Notes: generated by a model not told the origin, from the sequence alone. A DNA stretch of 64,000 bases from Pseudomonas putida (GCF_030159595.1 NZ_BSKJ01000004.1:101747-165746), one strand, 5' to 3'. Counted from the stretch's first letter, positions 47,983 to 57,578 are shown. Translations and numbers: made by a program.

Positions 47983-48738
47983 ATGCTCAACTTCAACGCG
48001 CACCTAGGTTTTCAGTTCACTGAGCTTTCTTTTCTCCAGCGTTTCGCTGCAGCCTCCCAGGTAGGTTTCGAAGCCGTAGAGTTTCCTTCGCCTTATGCCT
48101 ACGACGCTTCGGTGCTGGCAGATCTGCTTCAAGAGCACACATTGAAGCTTGTTCAGTTCGCCGCCCCTGCTGGTGAGACGAAGGGCCTTGCAGCCGTTCC
48201 GGGGAAAGAAGAAGAGTTTCGTCATGGCTTGAAGGTAGCCGTCCAGTACGCCAAAGCACTCGGCTGCGCCAATGTGCACCTGATGTCGGGTGTAAGTGTG
48301 GCTGACCAAGCTAGCAGTGTATTCCAGGCAAATCTGGACTATGGCGTCAAGCACTTACGTGATCATGGCTTGGTTCCGCTAGTTGAGGTGATCTGCACAG
48401 AAGCTGTGCCAGGTTACTTCTTCTCGGATTTCCATAAGGCTCAGGACGTCCTTGAAAGCTTTTCAGAGCTTCGTCTGATCCTGGATCTCTACCATGCCCA
48501 GGTGCTGACGCAGGATGCGATAGGTCTGCTTCGGGCCTATCATCATCGAACTGCGCATATACAGCTTGCTGACTGGCCAGGGCGTCATGAACCAGGTACA
48601 GGTAGCATGGATTTCCTGAGTTTGCTCAACATGCTGCAACAGCTTGGCTACAGTGGCTGGATCGGTTGCGAGTACCATCCTACTGCTGTAACTGCGGACA
48701 CGCTTGGATGGATGAGTCGATTCAGGGACGGTCTGTAA
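47983..48738 (+). CDS. otnI: Hyi/OtnI-type sugar-acid isomerase
   Basis: 251 residues of the TIM-barrel xylose-isomerase-like family: MLNFNAHLGFQFTELSFLQR, NVHLMSGV, PLVEVICTEAVPGYFFSDF with the metal-binding Glu, LILDLYHAQV, HIQLADWPGRHEPGTGSMDF and GWIGCEYHP with the last Glu. This is the pattern of hydroxypyruvate isomerase and of OtnI, which converts 2-oxo-tetronate to 3-oxo-tetronate in C4 sugar-acid breakdown. otnK and otnC lie 14 kb away in the same accessory region, which favours the OtnI role. No strong ribosome site is visible. Confidence 0.8.
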   Translation: MLNFNAHLGFQFTELSFLQRFAAASQVGFEAVEFPSPYAYDASVLADLLQEHTLKLVQFAAPAGETKGLAAVPGKEEEFRHGLKVAVQYAKALGCANVHLMSGVSVADQASSVFQANLDYGVKHLRDHGLVPLVEVICTEAVPGYFFSDFHKAQDVLESFSELRLILDLYHAQVLTQDAIGLLRAYHHRTAHIQLADWPGRHEPGTGSMDFLSLLNMLQQLGYSGWIGCEYHPTAVTADTLGWMSRFRDGL

Positions 48739-48782
48739 CCGCATTCGCGGAGCTTGAAACGCTATCAACCAGGACTCGAACA

Positions 48783-49670
48783 TTGCGCTACGACCTCACT
48801 AGCCTTGACCTTTTCATCACTGTTGCTCAAGAGCGCAACCTCACTCGGGCCGGGCGCATCAAGCACGTCGCAGTCTCTGCTATTAGCAAGAGAATTACTG
48901 AGCTTGAGGCGCAAATCGGCTCCCCTCTGTTGCTGCGTAATGCTCGTGGGGTCGAGTTGACTCCTGCAGGGCAATCTTTGCTGTTCTATGCCAGGCAACT
49001 GAAGCAAACCATGGCCCAGCTCGACACTGAATTGAGTGGGTATGCCAGCGGGGTCAAAGGGCATATTCGAATCCACGCCATCACTTCCGCGTTATCCCAA
49101 TTCTTGCCGCAAGACGTTGATGGCTTTGCCCAGCTCTACCCACAGATCAAGTTTGATATCGAGGAGCGAGTGGGCTCTGCGGTGATTCGAGCAGTAGCGG
49201 ATGGCCGAGCTGACCTTGGAATCATCGCAGCACAAACAGCCTCAGAGGGGCTTGAGACCCTGACGTACAGGCATGATGAACTGACCTTGGTGGTTCCCAG
49301 CGGCCATGAGCTTGCCACGCGTAAGGCCATCAAATTCAAGGAGGTGCTGGAGCATGAGTTCGTTGGCCCTCACCTCGAAAGCTCGATGCACACTTTGCTG
49401 ACAGGGGAGGCCGCAAAGCTAGGTATGAGCCTCAAACTGCGTATTCGAATCAGCAGCTTCGACTGCATGTGTCGAATGGTGTCTACGGGATTGGGTATCG
49501 CTGTGCTGCCTCGCAGTGTCATCAATCAGTACTTGCGCAGCCATAAGCTGAAAGCAGTGACCCTGGATGAGCCATGGGCGCACCGCACGCTTTTACTGGT
49601 GGTAAGGAAGTACGAGGCCGCATCACCCACACTGAAAACGTTTATCGATCATCTGAAACTGCCAGATTAG
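48783..49670 (+). CDS. LysR-family regulator, candidate controller of the 23-bp palindromes
   Basis: 295 residues from a TTG with AGGA eleven bases upstream; the frame is open further upstream without a better site. Helix-turn-helix SLDLFITVAQERNLTRAGRI and VAVSAISKRITELEAQIGSP, then a substrate-binding domain with ADLGIIAAQT and GLGIAVLPRSVINQYL. Such HVAVSAISKRI-type LysR proteins often govern organic-acid genes. It lies directly before the aconitase gene on the same strand, and the first AGCGTTCTC palindrome sits between them. Confidence 0.87.
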   Translation: MRYDLTSLDLFITVAQERNLTRAGRIKHVAVSAISKRITELEAQIGSPLLLRNARGVELTPAGQSLLFYARQLKQTMAQLDTELSGYASGVKGHIRIHAITSALSQFLPQDVDGFAQLYPQIKFDIEERVGSAVIRAVADGRADLGIIAAQTASEGLETLTYRHDELTLVVPSGHELATRKAIKFKEVLEHEFVGPHLESSMHTLLTGEAAKLGMSLKLRIRISSFDCMCRMVSTGLGIAVLPRSVINQYLRSHKLKAVTLDEPWAHRTLLLVVRKYEAASPTLKTFIDHLKLPD

Positions 49671-49681
49671 AGCAGTCCGCT

Positions 49682-49704
49682 AGCGTTCTCGTTTGGAGAA
49701 CGCT
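49682..49704 (+). promoter_or_regulatory. Palindrome copy 1 (AGCGTTCTC-N5-GAGAACGCT)
   Basis: Nine-base perfect arms around GTTTG, 110 bases before the aconitase start. The same arms occur at 57579-57601, and a shared GACCAATTT-like element follows both (about 49716 and 57614). The TCTC-N7-GAGA core fits the T-N11-A form of LysR sites. Confidence 0.75.
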
Positions 49705-49814
49705 GTTGTGGTAATTGACCAATTTTCATCTTCTCAGACTGCTCTTAGTATCGGCTCAACCGCATAAGGCATGGCTCCGTGCATGCCTGCGAGCACTATA
49801 AGAAGCCGAGCGAA

Positions 49815-52499
49815 ATGAGCATGACCGAGACTGCCTGCGACCTCTTTACTCCCCTGACAATCCGTGATGACTCGTTCACGATTGTCGATCTGAGCAAGAT
49901 GCTTGATCACAGCCAGCTTGCAAAGCTGCCGTATTCCATTCGTATCCTGCTGGAGAACGTTGCACGCTGCTCTCCAGAAGCATTGCCGTCAGTTTTGGCT
50001 CGAGCTATCGGGCAGGGCCCGGACTGCGAAGTACCGTTCCAGCCCAACCGCCTGATGTTCCATGACACCACCTGCCTGCCAGCCTTGGCCGACTTTGCCG
50101 GCATGCGGGATGTTGTCGCCGAACTGGGTGGCGATCCGCAGGCGATGAACCCGCTGATCCCGGCTGTACTGACTATCGACCACTCGGTGATCGTCGAGCG
50201 CTACGCCGAGGCAGATGCGGTCGAGCAGAATCTGGATATCGACTTCCGCCGCAACAGTGAGCGCTACCGTTTCATCAAATGGGCACAGAAGAGCCTGGAC
50301 AACTTCGGTGTAATCCCACCGGGTACCGGGATCATTCACCAGATGAACATGGAGGCATTGGCCCAGGTCGTCTGGGAAAGTTGCGGAGCCAACGGCGAGC
50401 GCTTGCTCCACCCTGATGACATGGTCGCCACCGACAGCCACACGCCGATGATCAATGCCATTGGTGTGCTGGGCTGGGGTGTCGGTGGTCTGGAAGGGCA
50501 GGCCGCCATGGTAGGTGAGCCGGTACCGATCAGTTTCCCGAAAGTGATTGGTATCCGCGTGACCAATGCCATGCGGCCAGGCGTAACAGCTACCGATTTG
50601 TCCCTGCATGTGGCCGAAATTCTGCGTAAGCGCTCGGTCGTGGGTAAGTTTGTGGAGTTCACCGGCCCAGGGCTTTCGACGCTCAGTTGGGCAGCCCGTG
50701 GCACGGTTTCCAACATGGCACCCGAGTACGGGGCGACCGTTGTGTTCTTCCCATTCGACAACGAGACTTTAGCCTACCTCGAACTCAGCGGTCGTTCGGC
50801 CAAGTTGCGCGAGCAAGTCATCGCCTACATGAGCGCCCAACCGCTTTGGCGCCGCGACGAGCTGGCTGAGCCGGAGTTTGACGAGCTCATTGAGCTTGAT
50901 CTGGCTAGCATCGAGCCGAGTGTTGCAGGGCCGCACCAACCCCATCAACGTCAGCCTCTTTCCAAGGCTGCAGCGTCGTTCCAGGATGAAGTGCTGGGCG
51001 GCGGCAAGCTGATCACAGCTCCGCAAGAACAGAGCTTCTTCGAGCCTTCGTTCGGTCAGTCAATCACTCACGGTGCTGTGGTGATGTCCGCCATTACAAG
51101 CTGCACCAACACCGCCAACCCGGCACAGATGATTCAAGCTGGTTTGCTGGCTCGCAAGGCCAGGAGCCTGGGTCTTCAGCGTAAGCCGTGGGTAAAAACA
51201 TCACTCTCGCCTGGTTCGCAGGTGGTCGCAGACTACTTGGCTGAAGCCAACCTGCTGGAAGACTTTTCTGCCCTGGGCTTCGATCTGGCCGGCTTCGGTT
51301 GCATGACCTGCATCGGCAACTCCGGAAAGCTCGAAGAACACGTTGAGCATTTCGCCGATGAGGGGCTCAAAGGCGTGGTCGTGTTGTCCGGCAACCGAAA
51401 TTTCGAAGGCCGGGTGAACCCTAAAGTGCCAGCAGGTTATCTGGCGTCCCCGGCGTTGTGCGTTGCATATGCCATCGCCGGTACCATCGATATTGACCTG
51501 ACTTCGCAGCCGCTTGCGATGGGTGCTGATGGCCAGCCGGTATTCCTGCAGGATCTCATGCCAAGCGATGCTGACATTGCCGATGAGGTCGCCAAAGTCG
51601 TGAAGCCGGAGTTCTTCCAGCATCGCCTGGCGACCGTCTGGGATGGTACGCACCATTGGCAGGCGCTTTCTGCCGAGGGCAGCGTCCAGTTTCCCTGGAG
51701 CCCAGAGTCTACCTATCTCCGCCGTCCGCAATACTTGGCGGATATCCAGGCGCAGCCCAAAGCGTCCTTGGCTATCAATGGTGCTCGGACGCTGATGGTG
51801 CTTGGCGATAACGTCACTACTGACCATATCTCGCCTGCAGGCGCGATCCCTGCCAACAGCTTGGCCGGCCAGTGGTTGCTGGAGCGGGGAGAGGATCCAC
51901 AGGATCTCAACCAGTATTCCACTCGTCGTAGTAACCATGAAGTGATGCTGCGTGGTGCCTTCACCAACAAATCGGTGAAGAACCGTCTCCTTGGCGATCA
52001 GCAGCCAGGGCTCGGCGCTTGGGCGTGGAATGCTGACCACAGCGAATGCTTACCGCTGTACGAGGCCGCCAAAAGCTACGCCCTGCAAAAGACGCCGATG
52101 GTGGTCTTTGCAGGTATCAACTACGGTGCTGGCTCCAGCCGTGACTGGGCTGCGAAGGCACAGGCCCTTCTTGGCGTGAAGGCGGTGGTCGCGCAAAGCA
52201 TCGAGCGTATTCATCGCAGCAACTTGATCGGCATGGGCGTACTGCCTCTGGTCTTCAAACCTGGCCAAAGCGTTGATGACCTTCGTTTGGATGGCTGCGA
52301 GCAGTTCGACTTCCTGGGCCTTGATGAGCTGGTTGTAGGCGAGAACCTGATCAAGCTGATCATTCATCGCGCCGATGGCCGTCGTGATGAGGCTGAACTG
52401 ATTGCATGTGTGGATTCGCAGCAAGAAGTGCGCTACCTGGTCAACGGTGGTGTGCTCCCGTTCGTAATCCGCAAGGTTGTTGCCCGTACTCGGGCTTGA
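49815..52499 (+). CDS. acnA: Aconitate hydratase, AcnA type
   Basis: 894 residues from the ATG at 49815 (a further ATG lies at 49821 and an upstream frame opens at 49779). The 4Fe-4S cysteines are Cys430 in ITSCTNTANP and Cys496 and Cys499 in GFGCMTCIGNSG. DSHTPMINAIGVLGWGVGG lies before them; GDNVTTDHISPAGAIP and FAGINYGAGSSRDWAAKA lie after. All active-site parts look intact. Its partners are unusual for a housekeeping aconitase: it leads a run with a lactonase, a carrier and a porin. It may therefore act on imported tricarboxylates or a close analogue. Confidence 0.9.
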   Translation: MSMTETACDLFTPLTIRDDSFTIVDLSKMLDHSQLAKLPYSIRILLENVARCSPEALPSVLARAIGQGPDCEVPFQPNRLMFHDTTCLPALADFAGMRDVVAELGGDPQAMNPLIPAVLTIDHSVIVERYAEADAVEQNLDIDFRRNSERYRFIKWAQKSLDNFGVIPPGTGIIHQMNMEALAQVVWESCGANGERLLHPDDMVATDSHTPMINAIGVLGWGVGGLEGQAAMVGEPVPISFPKVIGIRVTNAMRPGVTATDLSLHVAEILRKRSVVGKFVEFTGPGLSTLSWAARGTVSNMAPEYGATVVFFPFDNETLAYLELSGRSAKLREQVIAYMSAQPLWRRDELAEPEFDELIELDLASIEPSVAGPHQPHQRQPLSKAAASFQDEVLGGGKLITAPQEQSFFEPSFGQSITHGAVVMSAITSCTNTANPAQMIQAGLLARKARSLGLQRKPWVKTSLSPGSQVVADYLAEANLLEDFSALGFDLAGFGCMTCIGNSGKLEEHVEHFADEGLKGVVVLSGNRNFEGRVNPKVPAGYLASPALCVAYAIAGTIDIDLTSQPLAMGADGQPVFLQDLMPSDADIADEVAKVVKPEFFQHRLATVWDGTHHWQALSAEGSVQFPWSPESTYLRRPQYLADIQAQPKASLAINGARTLMVLGDNVTTDHISPAGAIPANSLAGQWLLERGEDPQDLNQYSTRRSNHEVMLRGAFTNKSVKNRLLGDQQPGLGAWAWNADHSECLPLYEAAKSYALQKTPMVVFAGINYGAGSSRDWAAKAQALLGVKAVVAQSIERIHRSNLIGMGVLPLVFKPGQSVDDLRLDGCEQFDFLGLDELVVGENLIKLIIHRADGRRDEAELIACVDSQQEVRYLVNGGVLPFVIRKVVARTRA

Positions 52500-52507
52500 T
52501 CATTCAA

Positions 52508-52524
52508 GGGCCCCATGCGGGCCC
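52508..52524 (+). terminator. Hairpin between acnA and the lactonase gene
   Basis: GGGCCC-CATGC-GGGCCC, nine bases after the acnA stop, without a T-run. Probably a weak attenuator or mRNA-processing hairpin inside the operon. Confidence 0.4.
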
Positions 52525-52556
52525 TACTTGGCCAAAACAATAAGAAGGACACGTCC

Positions 52557-53807
52557 ATGGATCGCGAACAATTCAACGTTGTTGCGCCTGACCCTGTGAG
52601 CGTCATGCACGCTGGGTTATGCCGTCGCACGCTGATCAAACACTTAGGTATAGCCACAGGGCTCGGTATTCTGGGTTCATTGCTGCCTGCAGGGCTGGTC
52701 AGCGCCGCGAGTGCCATGTCTTCAAACAATTCTGTAAGCGGGAGTAATACCCCTATGTTCGCGTATGTCGGATCGCGCACAACCCGGGAGCGTAATGCCC
52801 GTGGTGATGGCATTACGGTCTATCGGGTGGATCAAGAAGCCGGCACGCTGGAGCAGGTGCAACTGGTCGACGACTTGGTGAACCCCTCGTTTCTTGCCCT
52901 CAATCGCGCTGGTGATCGTCTCTACACTGTCCATGGCGACCGTAGTGAGATCAGTGCCTTCAGCGTAGATAAGGCAAGTGGAAAGCTGACCTTCCTCAAC
53001 CGCCAAAGCTGCGAAGGGAAGAATCCGGTGCATTTGACGCTGGATCCCAGCGAGCGGTTCTTGGTGGTTTCCAACCATATTACCGGCACCTTGGCGGTGC
53101 TGAATGTGGAAGAAAATGGCGCTCTGGGCGGTATCAACCAGTTGCTCAAGCTTGAAGGCCCTACTGGCCCTCACCGAGTTGAGCAGCCTTTCGCCAAGCC
53201 GCACTTCAACCCGTTTGATGCAACAGGGAACTACGTTCTGGTACCGGATAAGGGCCTGGATCGAGTGTTCAGCTTCCGCTTCGACAACGGCAAGCTGCAT
53301 CCCGCCGATCAGCCATTCGCTATTGCCCGCGAGGGTTCTGGCCCGCGTCATATCGCAATGCACCCGAAAGCCGGTTTCGCCTATGTAATCAACGAGCTCG
53401 ACTCAACCGTAACCAGCTACCGTTTCGACTCCCGCAGTGGTGCCCTGCAGCCGTTCCAGGTATTGCCGTCGCTGCCTGCAACCTATACCGGCAACAGCCG
53501 TGCTTCCGAGATCGAAGTGGATCGCAGTGGACGTTTCCTTTACGCCTCCAATCGCGGTTACGACAGCATTGCTGTGTTCAAGATTGACCAAGGAAGTGGC
53601 CTGCTAAGCCCGGTCGATTTCGTACCGAGCGAAGGAAAGACGCCGCGCTTCTTCACCCTAACGCCAAACCAGCGTTTCCTGTTTGCCCTCAACGAAGACA
53701 GCGACAGCATCGTGTCCTTCGCTGTCGATCAAAACAGCGGAGGGTTGAGTAAGACAGGCTTCTCGACCTCGACCGGTAGTCCGGTCTGCATGATCTTTTC
53801 CGCCTGA
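52557..53807 (+). CDS. Exported lactonase, YbhE/6-phosphogluconolactonase fold
   Basis: 416 residues from the ATG with AAGGA upstream. The N-terminus holds a twin-arginine-like signal (LCRRTLIKHLG followed by a hydrophobic GLGILGSLLPAGLVSAASA). The rest is a seven-bladed propeller of the YbhE lactonase family: FAYVGSRTTRE, NPVHLTLDPSERFLVVSNH, GSGPRHIAMHPKAGFAYVIN and RASEIEVDRSGRFLYASNRG. Export argues against the cytosolic 6-phosphogluconate reaction. A periplasmic hydrolysis of a sugar-acid or tricarboxylate lactone fits the neighbouring aconitase, porin and carrier. Confidence 0.85.
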   Translation: MDREQFNVVAPDPVSVMHAGLCRRTLIKHLGIATGLGILGSLLPAGLVSAASAMSSNNSVSGSNTPMFAYVGSRTTRERNARGDGITVYRVDQEAGTLEQVQLVDDLVNPSFLALNRAGDRLYTVHGDRSEISAFSVDKASGKLTFLNRQSCEGKNPVHLTLDPSERFLVVSNHITGTLAVLNVEENGALGGINQLLKLEGPTGPHRVEQPFAKPHFNPFDATGNYVLVPDKGLDRVFSFRFDNGKLHPADQPFAIAREGSGPRHIAMHPKAGFAYVINELDSTVTSYRFDSRSGALQPFQVLPSLPATYTGNSRASEIEVDRSGRFLYASNRGYDSIAVFKIDQGSGLLSPVDFVPSEGKTPRFFTLTPNQRFLFALNEDSDSIVSFAVDQNSGGLSKTGFSTSTGSPVCMIFSA

Positions 53808-53867
53808 TACCTGCTGTAACGATAACAATTAAAGGGCGAGCTACGGTTCGCCTTAGATGAGGTCTCT

Positions 53868-55184
53868 ATGAACAACAACAAAACTGTCGATGAGCAGGCT
53901 GTCGTTCGCAAGGTTACCTTGCGGATCATCCCGTTCATGTTCTTGCTGTACATCGTCTCCTATCTGGATCGCGCCAATATTGGTTATGCCGCGCTGGAGA
54001 TGAATAAGGAACTCGCCCTGACCAGCGAGGCGTTCGGCTTCATTTCAGGGATTTTCTTCATCGGCTATTTCCTGTTCGAAGTGCCGAGCAACGTGATGCT
54101 CAACAAGTTCGGCGCGCGGGTTTGGATCGCTCGGATTTTAGTAACCTGGGGTGCGATTGCCGCCGCCACCGCCTTCGCCCAGACCGCCAACCAGCTCTAT
54201 GTGCTGCGCTTCTTCTTAGGCGTGGCCGAGGCGGGCTTCTTCCCGGGCGTGATCGTCTACCTGACCTACTGGTTCCGCTCGAAGGAGTTGGCCACTACAG
54301 TCGCGCTGTTCACGGCGGCAATCCCGGTCAGCTACATCATTGGCGCGCCGCTTTCGACCTGGATCATGGACAACATCAAGTGGTTCGACTGGAGCGGTTG
54401 GCGTTGGATGCTCTTCCTTGAAGGCGTTCCAGCCGTATTCCTTGGCGTTGCCTGCTTCTTCTTTCTGACTGACAAACCCGAGCAGGCCAAATGGCTGACT
54501 CAGCAGGAGAAAGACTGGTTGCTTGCGGAGCTTGAGCGCGACCGCCAGAGCCGCAAGAACGTCAAGCGCCTGAGTGTGTTCAAGACGATGGTCAACAAGA
54601 AGGTGCTGTACTTGGCCTTCATCTACTTCGTCTATCAATGCGGCAGCCTGGGCGTCGGTTACTGGATGCCGCAGATCATCAAGGGCTTCTCCAGCGACCT
54701 GACCCACACCCAGATCGGTCTCATCGCCATGCTGCCCTACATCGTTGCCACCGCAGCGATGATCATTTGGTCGCGCAGCTCCGACCGCCGTAACGAGCGC
54801 AAAATGCACTCAGCCATTCCGCTGGCAGTCGCAGCACTCGGCCTGATCGGTGCAGGCATGCTGCCCGGTGCCGTGGCGTCGATGGCGATGATCTGCGTCG
54901 CGCTGTCGGGCCTCTACAGCTTCAAGTCGCCGTTCTGGGCCTTGCCGACGTTGTTCCTCGACCGCGCGACCGCAGCGGTGTCGATTGCTGTGATCAACTC
55001 GATCGGTAACCTCGGCGGCTTCGTCGGGCCTTCGCTGATCGGCGTTGTGAAAGGCAGCAGCCAGAGTGCTGCCACTGGCTTGCTTTTCCTCAGCGCACTG
55101 CTGGTCATTGCCTTCCTGATGACGGCCCTGATGCGTGTCACCAACAGCGAGCCTGATCAACCAGTGGCTGCCTCGGCCCACTGA
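53868..55184 (+). CDS. MFS carrier of the anion:cation symporter (ACS) family
   Basis: 438 residues with twelve membrane segments. ACS/phthalate-permease marks: PFMFLLYIVSYLDRANIGYA at the start, LGVAEAGFFPGVIVYLTYWF in helix 4 and the central loop with LTDKPEQAKWLTQQEKDWL. This is close to tartrate and hydroxy-acid transporters. GAGG precedes the ATG, 60 bases after the lactonase. It probably imports the acid released or accepted by the exported lactonase. Confidence 0.88.
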   Translation: MNNNKTVDEQAVVRKVTLRIIPFMFLLYIVSYLDRANIGYAALEMNKELALTSEAFGFISGIFFIGYFLFEVPSNVMLNKFGARVWIARILVTWGAIAAATAFAQTANQLYVLRFFLGVAEAGFFPGVIVYLTYWFRSKELATTVALFTAAIPVSYIIGAPLSTWIMDNIKWFDWSGWRWMLFLEGVPAVFLGVACFFFLTDKPEQAKWLTQQEKDWLLAELERDRQSRKNVKRLSVFKTMVNKKVLYLAFIYFVYQCGSLGVGYWMPQIIKGFSSDLTHTQIGLIAMLPYIVATAAMIIWSRSSDRRNERKMHSAIPLAVAALGLIGAGMLPGAVASMAMICVALSGLYSFKSPFWALPTLFLDRATAAVSIAVINSIGNLGGFVGPSLIGVVKGSSQSAATGLLFLSALLVIAFLMTALMRVTNSEPDQPVAASAH

Positions 55185-55351
55185 TGCTCCTGGCCGCGCA
55201 GCGGCCTGCCCAAGGCTCCGAGTCGCTTCGACAGTTCCTGCCCAGTGCGTCGAAGCGGCTCGCAGTAGCGAAGCAATCCCCGTAACAAGCAAATCCTTCC
55301 TAGCTCAATCATGGGTTGGGCAGCGTCATGCCAACTAAATGGAATCGCCAG

Positions 55352-56605
55352 ATGCACAACAACAAAAACATCATGCGTACCCTGATCACTCTGTCCCCCT
55401 GCCTGGTCGTCGGCACCGCCAGCGCAGAGGGTTTTGTTGAGGACAGCAAGGCAAGCCTGCAACTGCAGAACTACTACTTCAATCGCGATTTCCGCGATGG
55501 TACCGGCCAATCGAAGCGGGATGAATGGGCTCAGGGATTCCTGTTCGATTTCCGTTCTGGTTACACCCCAGGCACTGTGGGCTTTGGTCTCGATGCGTTG
55601 GGGATGCTGGGTATCAAGCTGGATTCAAGCCCTGACCGATCTGGTTCCGGCCTGCTGCCGGTACATGATGATGGGCGTGCTGCCGATGAATTCAGTCGTC
55701 TCGGCCTGACCGCCAAGGTGAAGGTTTCCGAAAGCGAGCTGAAGTACGGAACACTCATTCCTAAGCTGCCGACGGTACAGGCCAACACCGGGCGGATTCT
55801 GCCGCAGACCTTCGAAGGTGGCCTGGTAACCAGTAACGAAATCGAGGGCCTCACACTGACAGGCGCACGCTTCAATCGCGTGACTGATCGTGACTCTACC
55901 AACGCTCAGAAAATCACCCTGAACAACAAGAACCGTCGGTTTGCCGGTGCTGTGGAAGGTGACGATTACTGGGTGGGCGGATTCGATTATGCCGTCAACA
56001 AAGGGCTAACGATTAGCTACCAGTACGCCGAGCTGCAGGACGTTTATCGGCAGAGTTTCTTTGGTATCAATCACACATGGAGCATCGGCCCCGGTAAGCT
56101 TAAAAGCGACTTGCGGTACATGCTGAGCGACGATGCTGGCAACGCGAACGCTGGCGCTATCGACAGTGGTGCTCTCAGTGGTTTGTTCACCTATAGCCTG
56201 GGCGGCCATGCAGTTGGCCTTGGGCTCCAAAAGATGAACGGCGACACTTCAATGCCATTCCTCAATGGCACTGATCCGTATCTCACGAACTACATCCAGA
56301 TCAACGATTTCGCTGAACCAGGTGAGCGCTCCTGGCAGTTACGGTACGACTACAACTTCGCCGCTGTCGGTATTCCCGGGCTGACCTTTATGACTCGCTA
56401 TGTCAAAGGTGATCACGCTGATGCCGCTACTCATACCGGCGAGGGGCGAGAGTGGGAACGCAATACCGACATCGCCTACGTCTTCCCGTCGGGGGCCTTG
56501 AAAAATGTTGGTATCCGTTGGCGCAATGCGGCTTACCGCTCAAACCTCGCGCGTGGCGCTGATGAGAATCGCTTGATCGTTTCCTACACATTGCCAATTT
56601 GGTAA
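55352..56605 (+). CDS. OprD-family outer-membrane porin
   Basis: 417 residues if the ATG at 55352 is used; in-frame ATG 55328 and TTG 55316 are also possible. Signal peptide (IMRTLITLSPCLVVGTASA), then GFVEDSKASLQLQNYYFNRD, the opening of OprD porins, with DEWAQGFLFDFRSGYTPGTV and LPTVQANTGRILPQTFEGGL, ending ENRLIVSYTLPIW. OprD members pass amino acids or organic acids through the outer membrane. It gives the outer-membrane step for the same substrate as the MFS carrier. Confidence 0.92.
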   Translation: MHNNKNIMRTLITLSPCLVVGTASAEGFVEDSKASLQLQNYYFNRDFRDGTGQSKRDEWAQGFLFDFRSGYTPGTVGFGLDALGMLGIKLDSSPDRSGSGLLPVHDDGRAADEFSRLGLTAKVKVSESELKYGTLIPKLPTVQANTGRILPQTFEGGLVTSNEIEGLTLTGARFNRVTDRDSTNAQKITLNNKNRRFAGAVEGDDYWVGGFDYAVNKGLTISYQYAELQDVYRQSFFGINHTWSIGPGKLKSDLRYMLSDDAGNANAGAIDSGALSGLFTYSLGGHAVGLGLQKMNGDTSMPFLNGTDPYLTNYIQINDFAEPGERSWQLRYDYNFAAVGIPGLTFMTRYVKGDHADAATHTGEGREWERNTDIAYVFPSGALKNVGIRWRNAAYRSNLARGADENRLIVSYTLPIW

Positions 56606-56626
56606 TTCCCTCTCCAGGAGAACCAC

Positions 56627-57352
56627 ATGACAGCCGTTACCCCTGCGGTACTTGATGATTTGGCGCCAACAGGCGTTCTCTATGCTGCGATCAACTTCGG
56701 CAACCCCGTACTGGCTCAGCGTGGCCCGAACGGTGAGCCTCAAGGCGTATCAGTAGCGCTCGCCAAGTCCTTGGCACAGGAGTTGGGCGTATCGCTGGAA
56801 ATGCGAACCTTCGACGCTGCCGGCAAGGTATTCGCCTCATTGGAAGAAGGCGTGTGGAATCTGGCGTTCTTGGCTATCGAGCCGGTGCGAGAGGCGCAGA
56901 TTTCGTTTAGTGAACCGTACGTCATCATTGAAGGCACCTACCTAGTTGACTGTGATTCTCCATTCCAGTCCGTGACAGACCTCGACCAGAACGGTGTGAG
57001 GCTGGCAGTTGGCAAAGGTGCTGCCTATGACCTTTTCCTGAGCCGCACGCTGAAGCATGCCCAACTCGAACGCGCTGAAACCTCGGCAGGTGCAGTTGAT
57101 CTGTTCCTTGAACAAAAGCTGGATGCCGCCGCTGGTGTTCGCCAGCCCCTCCAGAAGGTCGCGGATCTCGACCCTCGTTATCGCGTGCTTGATGACGCCT
57201 TTACGTCTATCCGTCAGGCGATGGCGGTGCCGCGAGGACGGGATGCCGGCGCTGCTTACGTCCGGGCGTTTGTGGAGCGTAAGAAAGCTGAAGGTTTCGT
57301 TCACGACGCACTGGCTCAGAGCGGTCAGGCGGACGTGACGGTTGCGCCGTAG
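56627..57352 (+). CDS. Solute-binding-protein-like domain without signal peptide
   Basis: 241 residues of the SBP_bac_3 type: GVLYAAINFGNPVLAQRGPN, GVSVALAKSLAQELGVSLEM, NLAFLAIEPVREAQISFSEP and the VDLFLEQKLDAAAGVRQPLQ stretch. AGGAG precedes the ATG. There is no signal peptide, no lipobox and no ABC permease gene nearby, so it should stay in the cytosol. It may be a sensor, or a chaperone-like binder of the pathway metabolite. Last gene of the aconitase run. Confidence 0.82.
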   Translation: MTAVTPAVLDDLAPTGVLYAAINFGNPVLAQRGPNGEPQGVSVALAKSLAQELGVSLEMRTFDAAGKVFASLEEGVWNLAFLAIEPVREAQISFSEPYVIIEGTYLVDCDSPFQSVTDLDQNGVRLAVGKGAAYDLFLSRTLKHAQLERAETSAGAVDLFLEQKLDAAAGVRQPLQKVADLDPRYRVLDDAFTSIRQAMAVPRGRDAGAAYVRAFVERKKAEGFVHDALAQSGQADVTVAP

Positions 57353-57493
57353 AACGAAGTGTCAAGTGGAAGAGGTCGGAGACGGCCTCTCGTATTTGGA
57401 AGTGAAGGGCATACCGTCCTGCTGGATCACTGTATTTCCAATCCGGGCGTGCATGTGATCGACTGCCTTGTGGATTACAGTGAAAACGACCGT

Positions 57494-57518
57494 GTTCTCA
57501 ATAGTGAATTAAGAGAAC
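57494..57518. promoter_or_regulatory. Wide inverted repeat GTTCTC-N13-GAGAAC
   Basis: Six-base arms identical to the core of the 23-bp palindrome, but with a 13-base spacer, 60 bases upstream of palindrome copy 2. It may be a second, weaker site for the same regulator. Confidence 0.5.
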
Positions 57519-57578
57519 GAAGCCTCGCTATTTAATATCTCGTAACAAACGCGCTGTCGACATTTTCTCCAGATGTGC

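Noticed and set aside
57359..57535. Open frame of ~58 codons starting GTG in the gap before the SDR gene
   Set aside because: It has no ribosome site, and the palindromic operator elements overlap or adjoin it; it may be a gene relic, but nothing supports expression.
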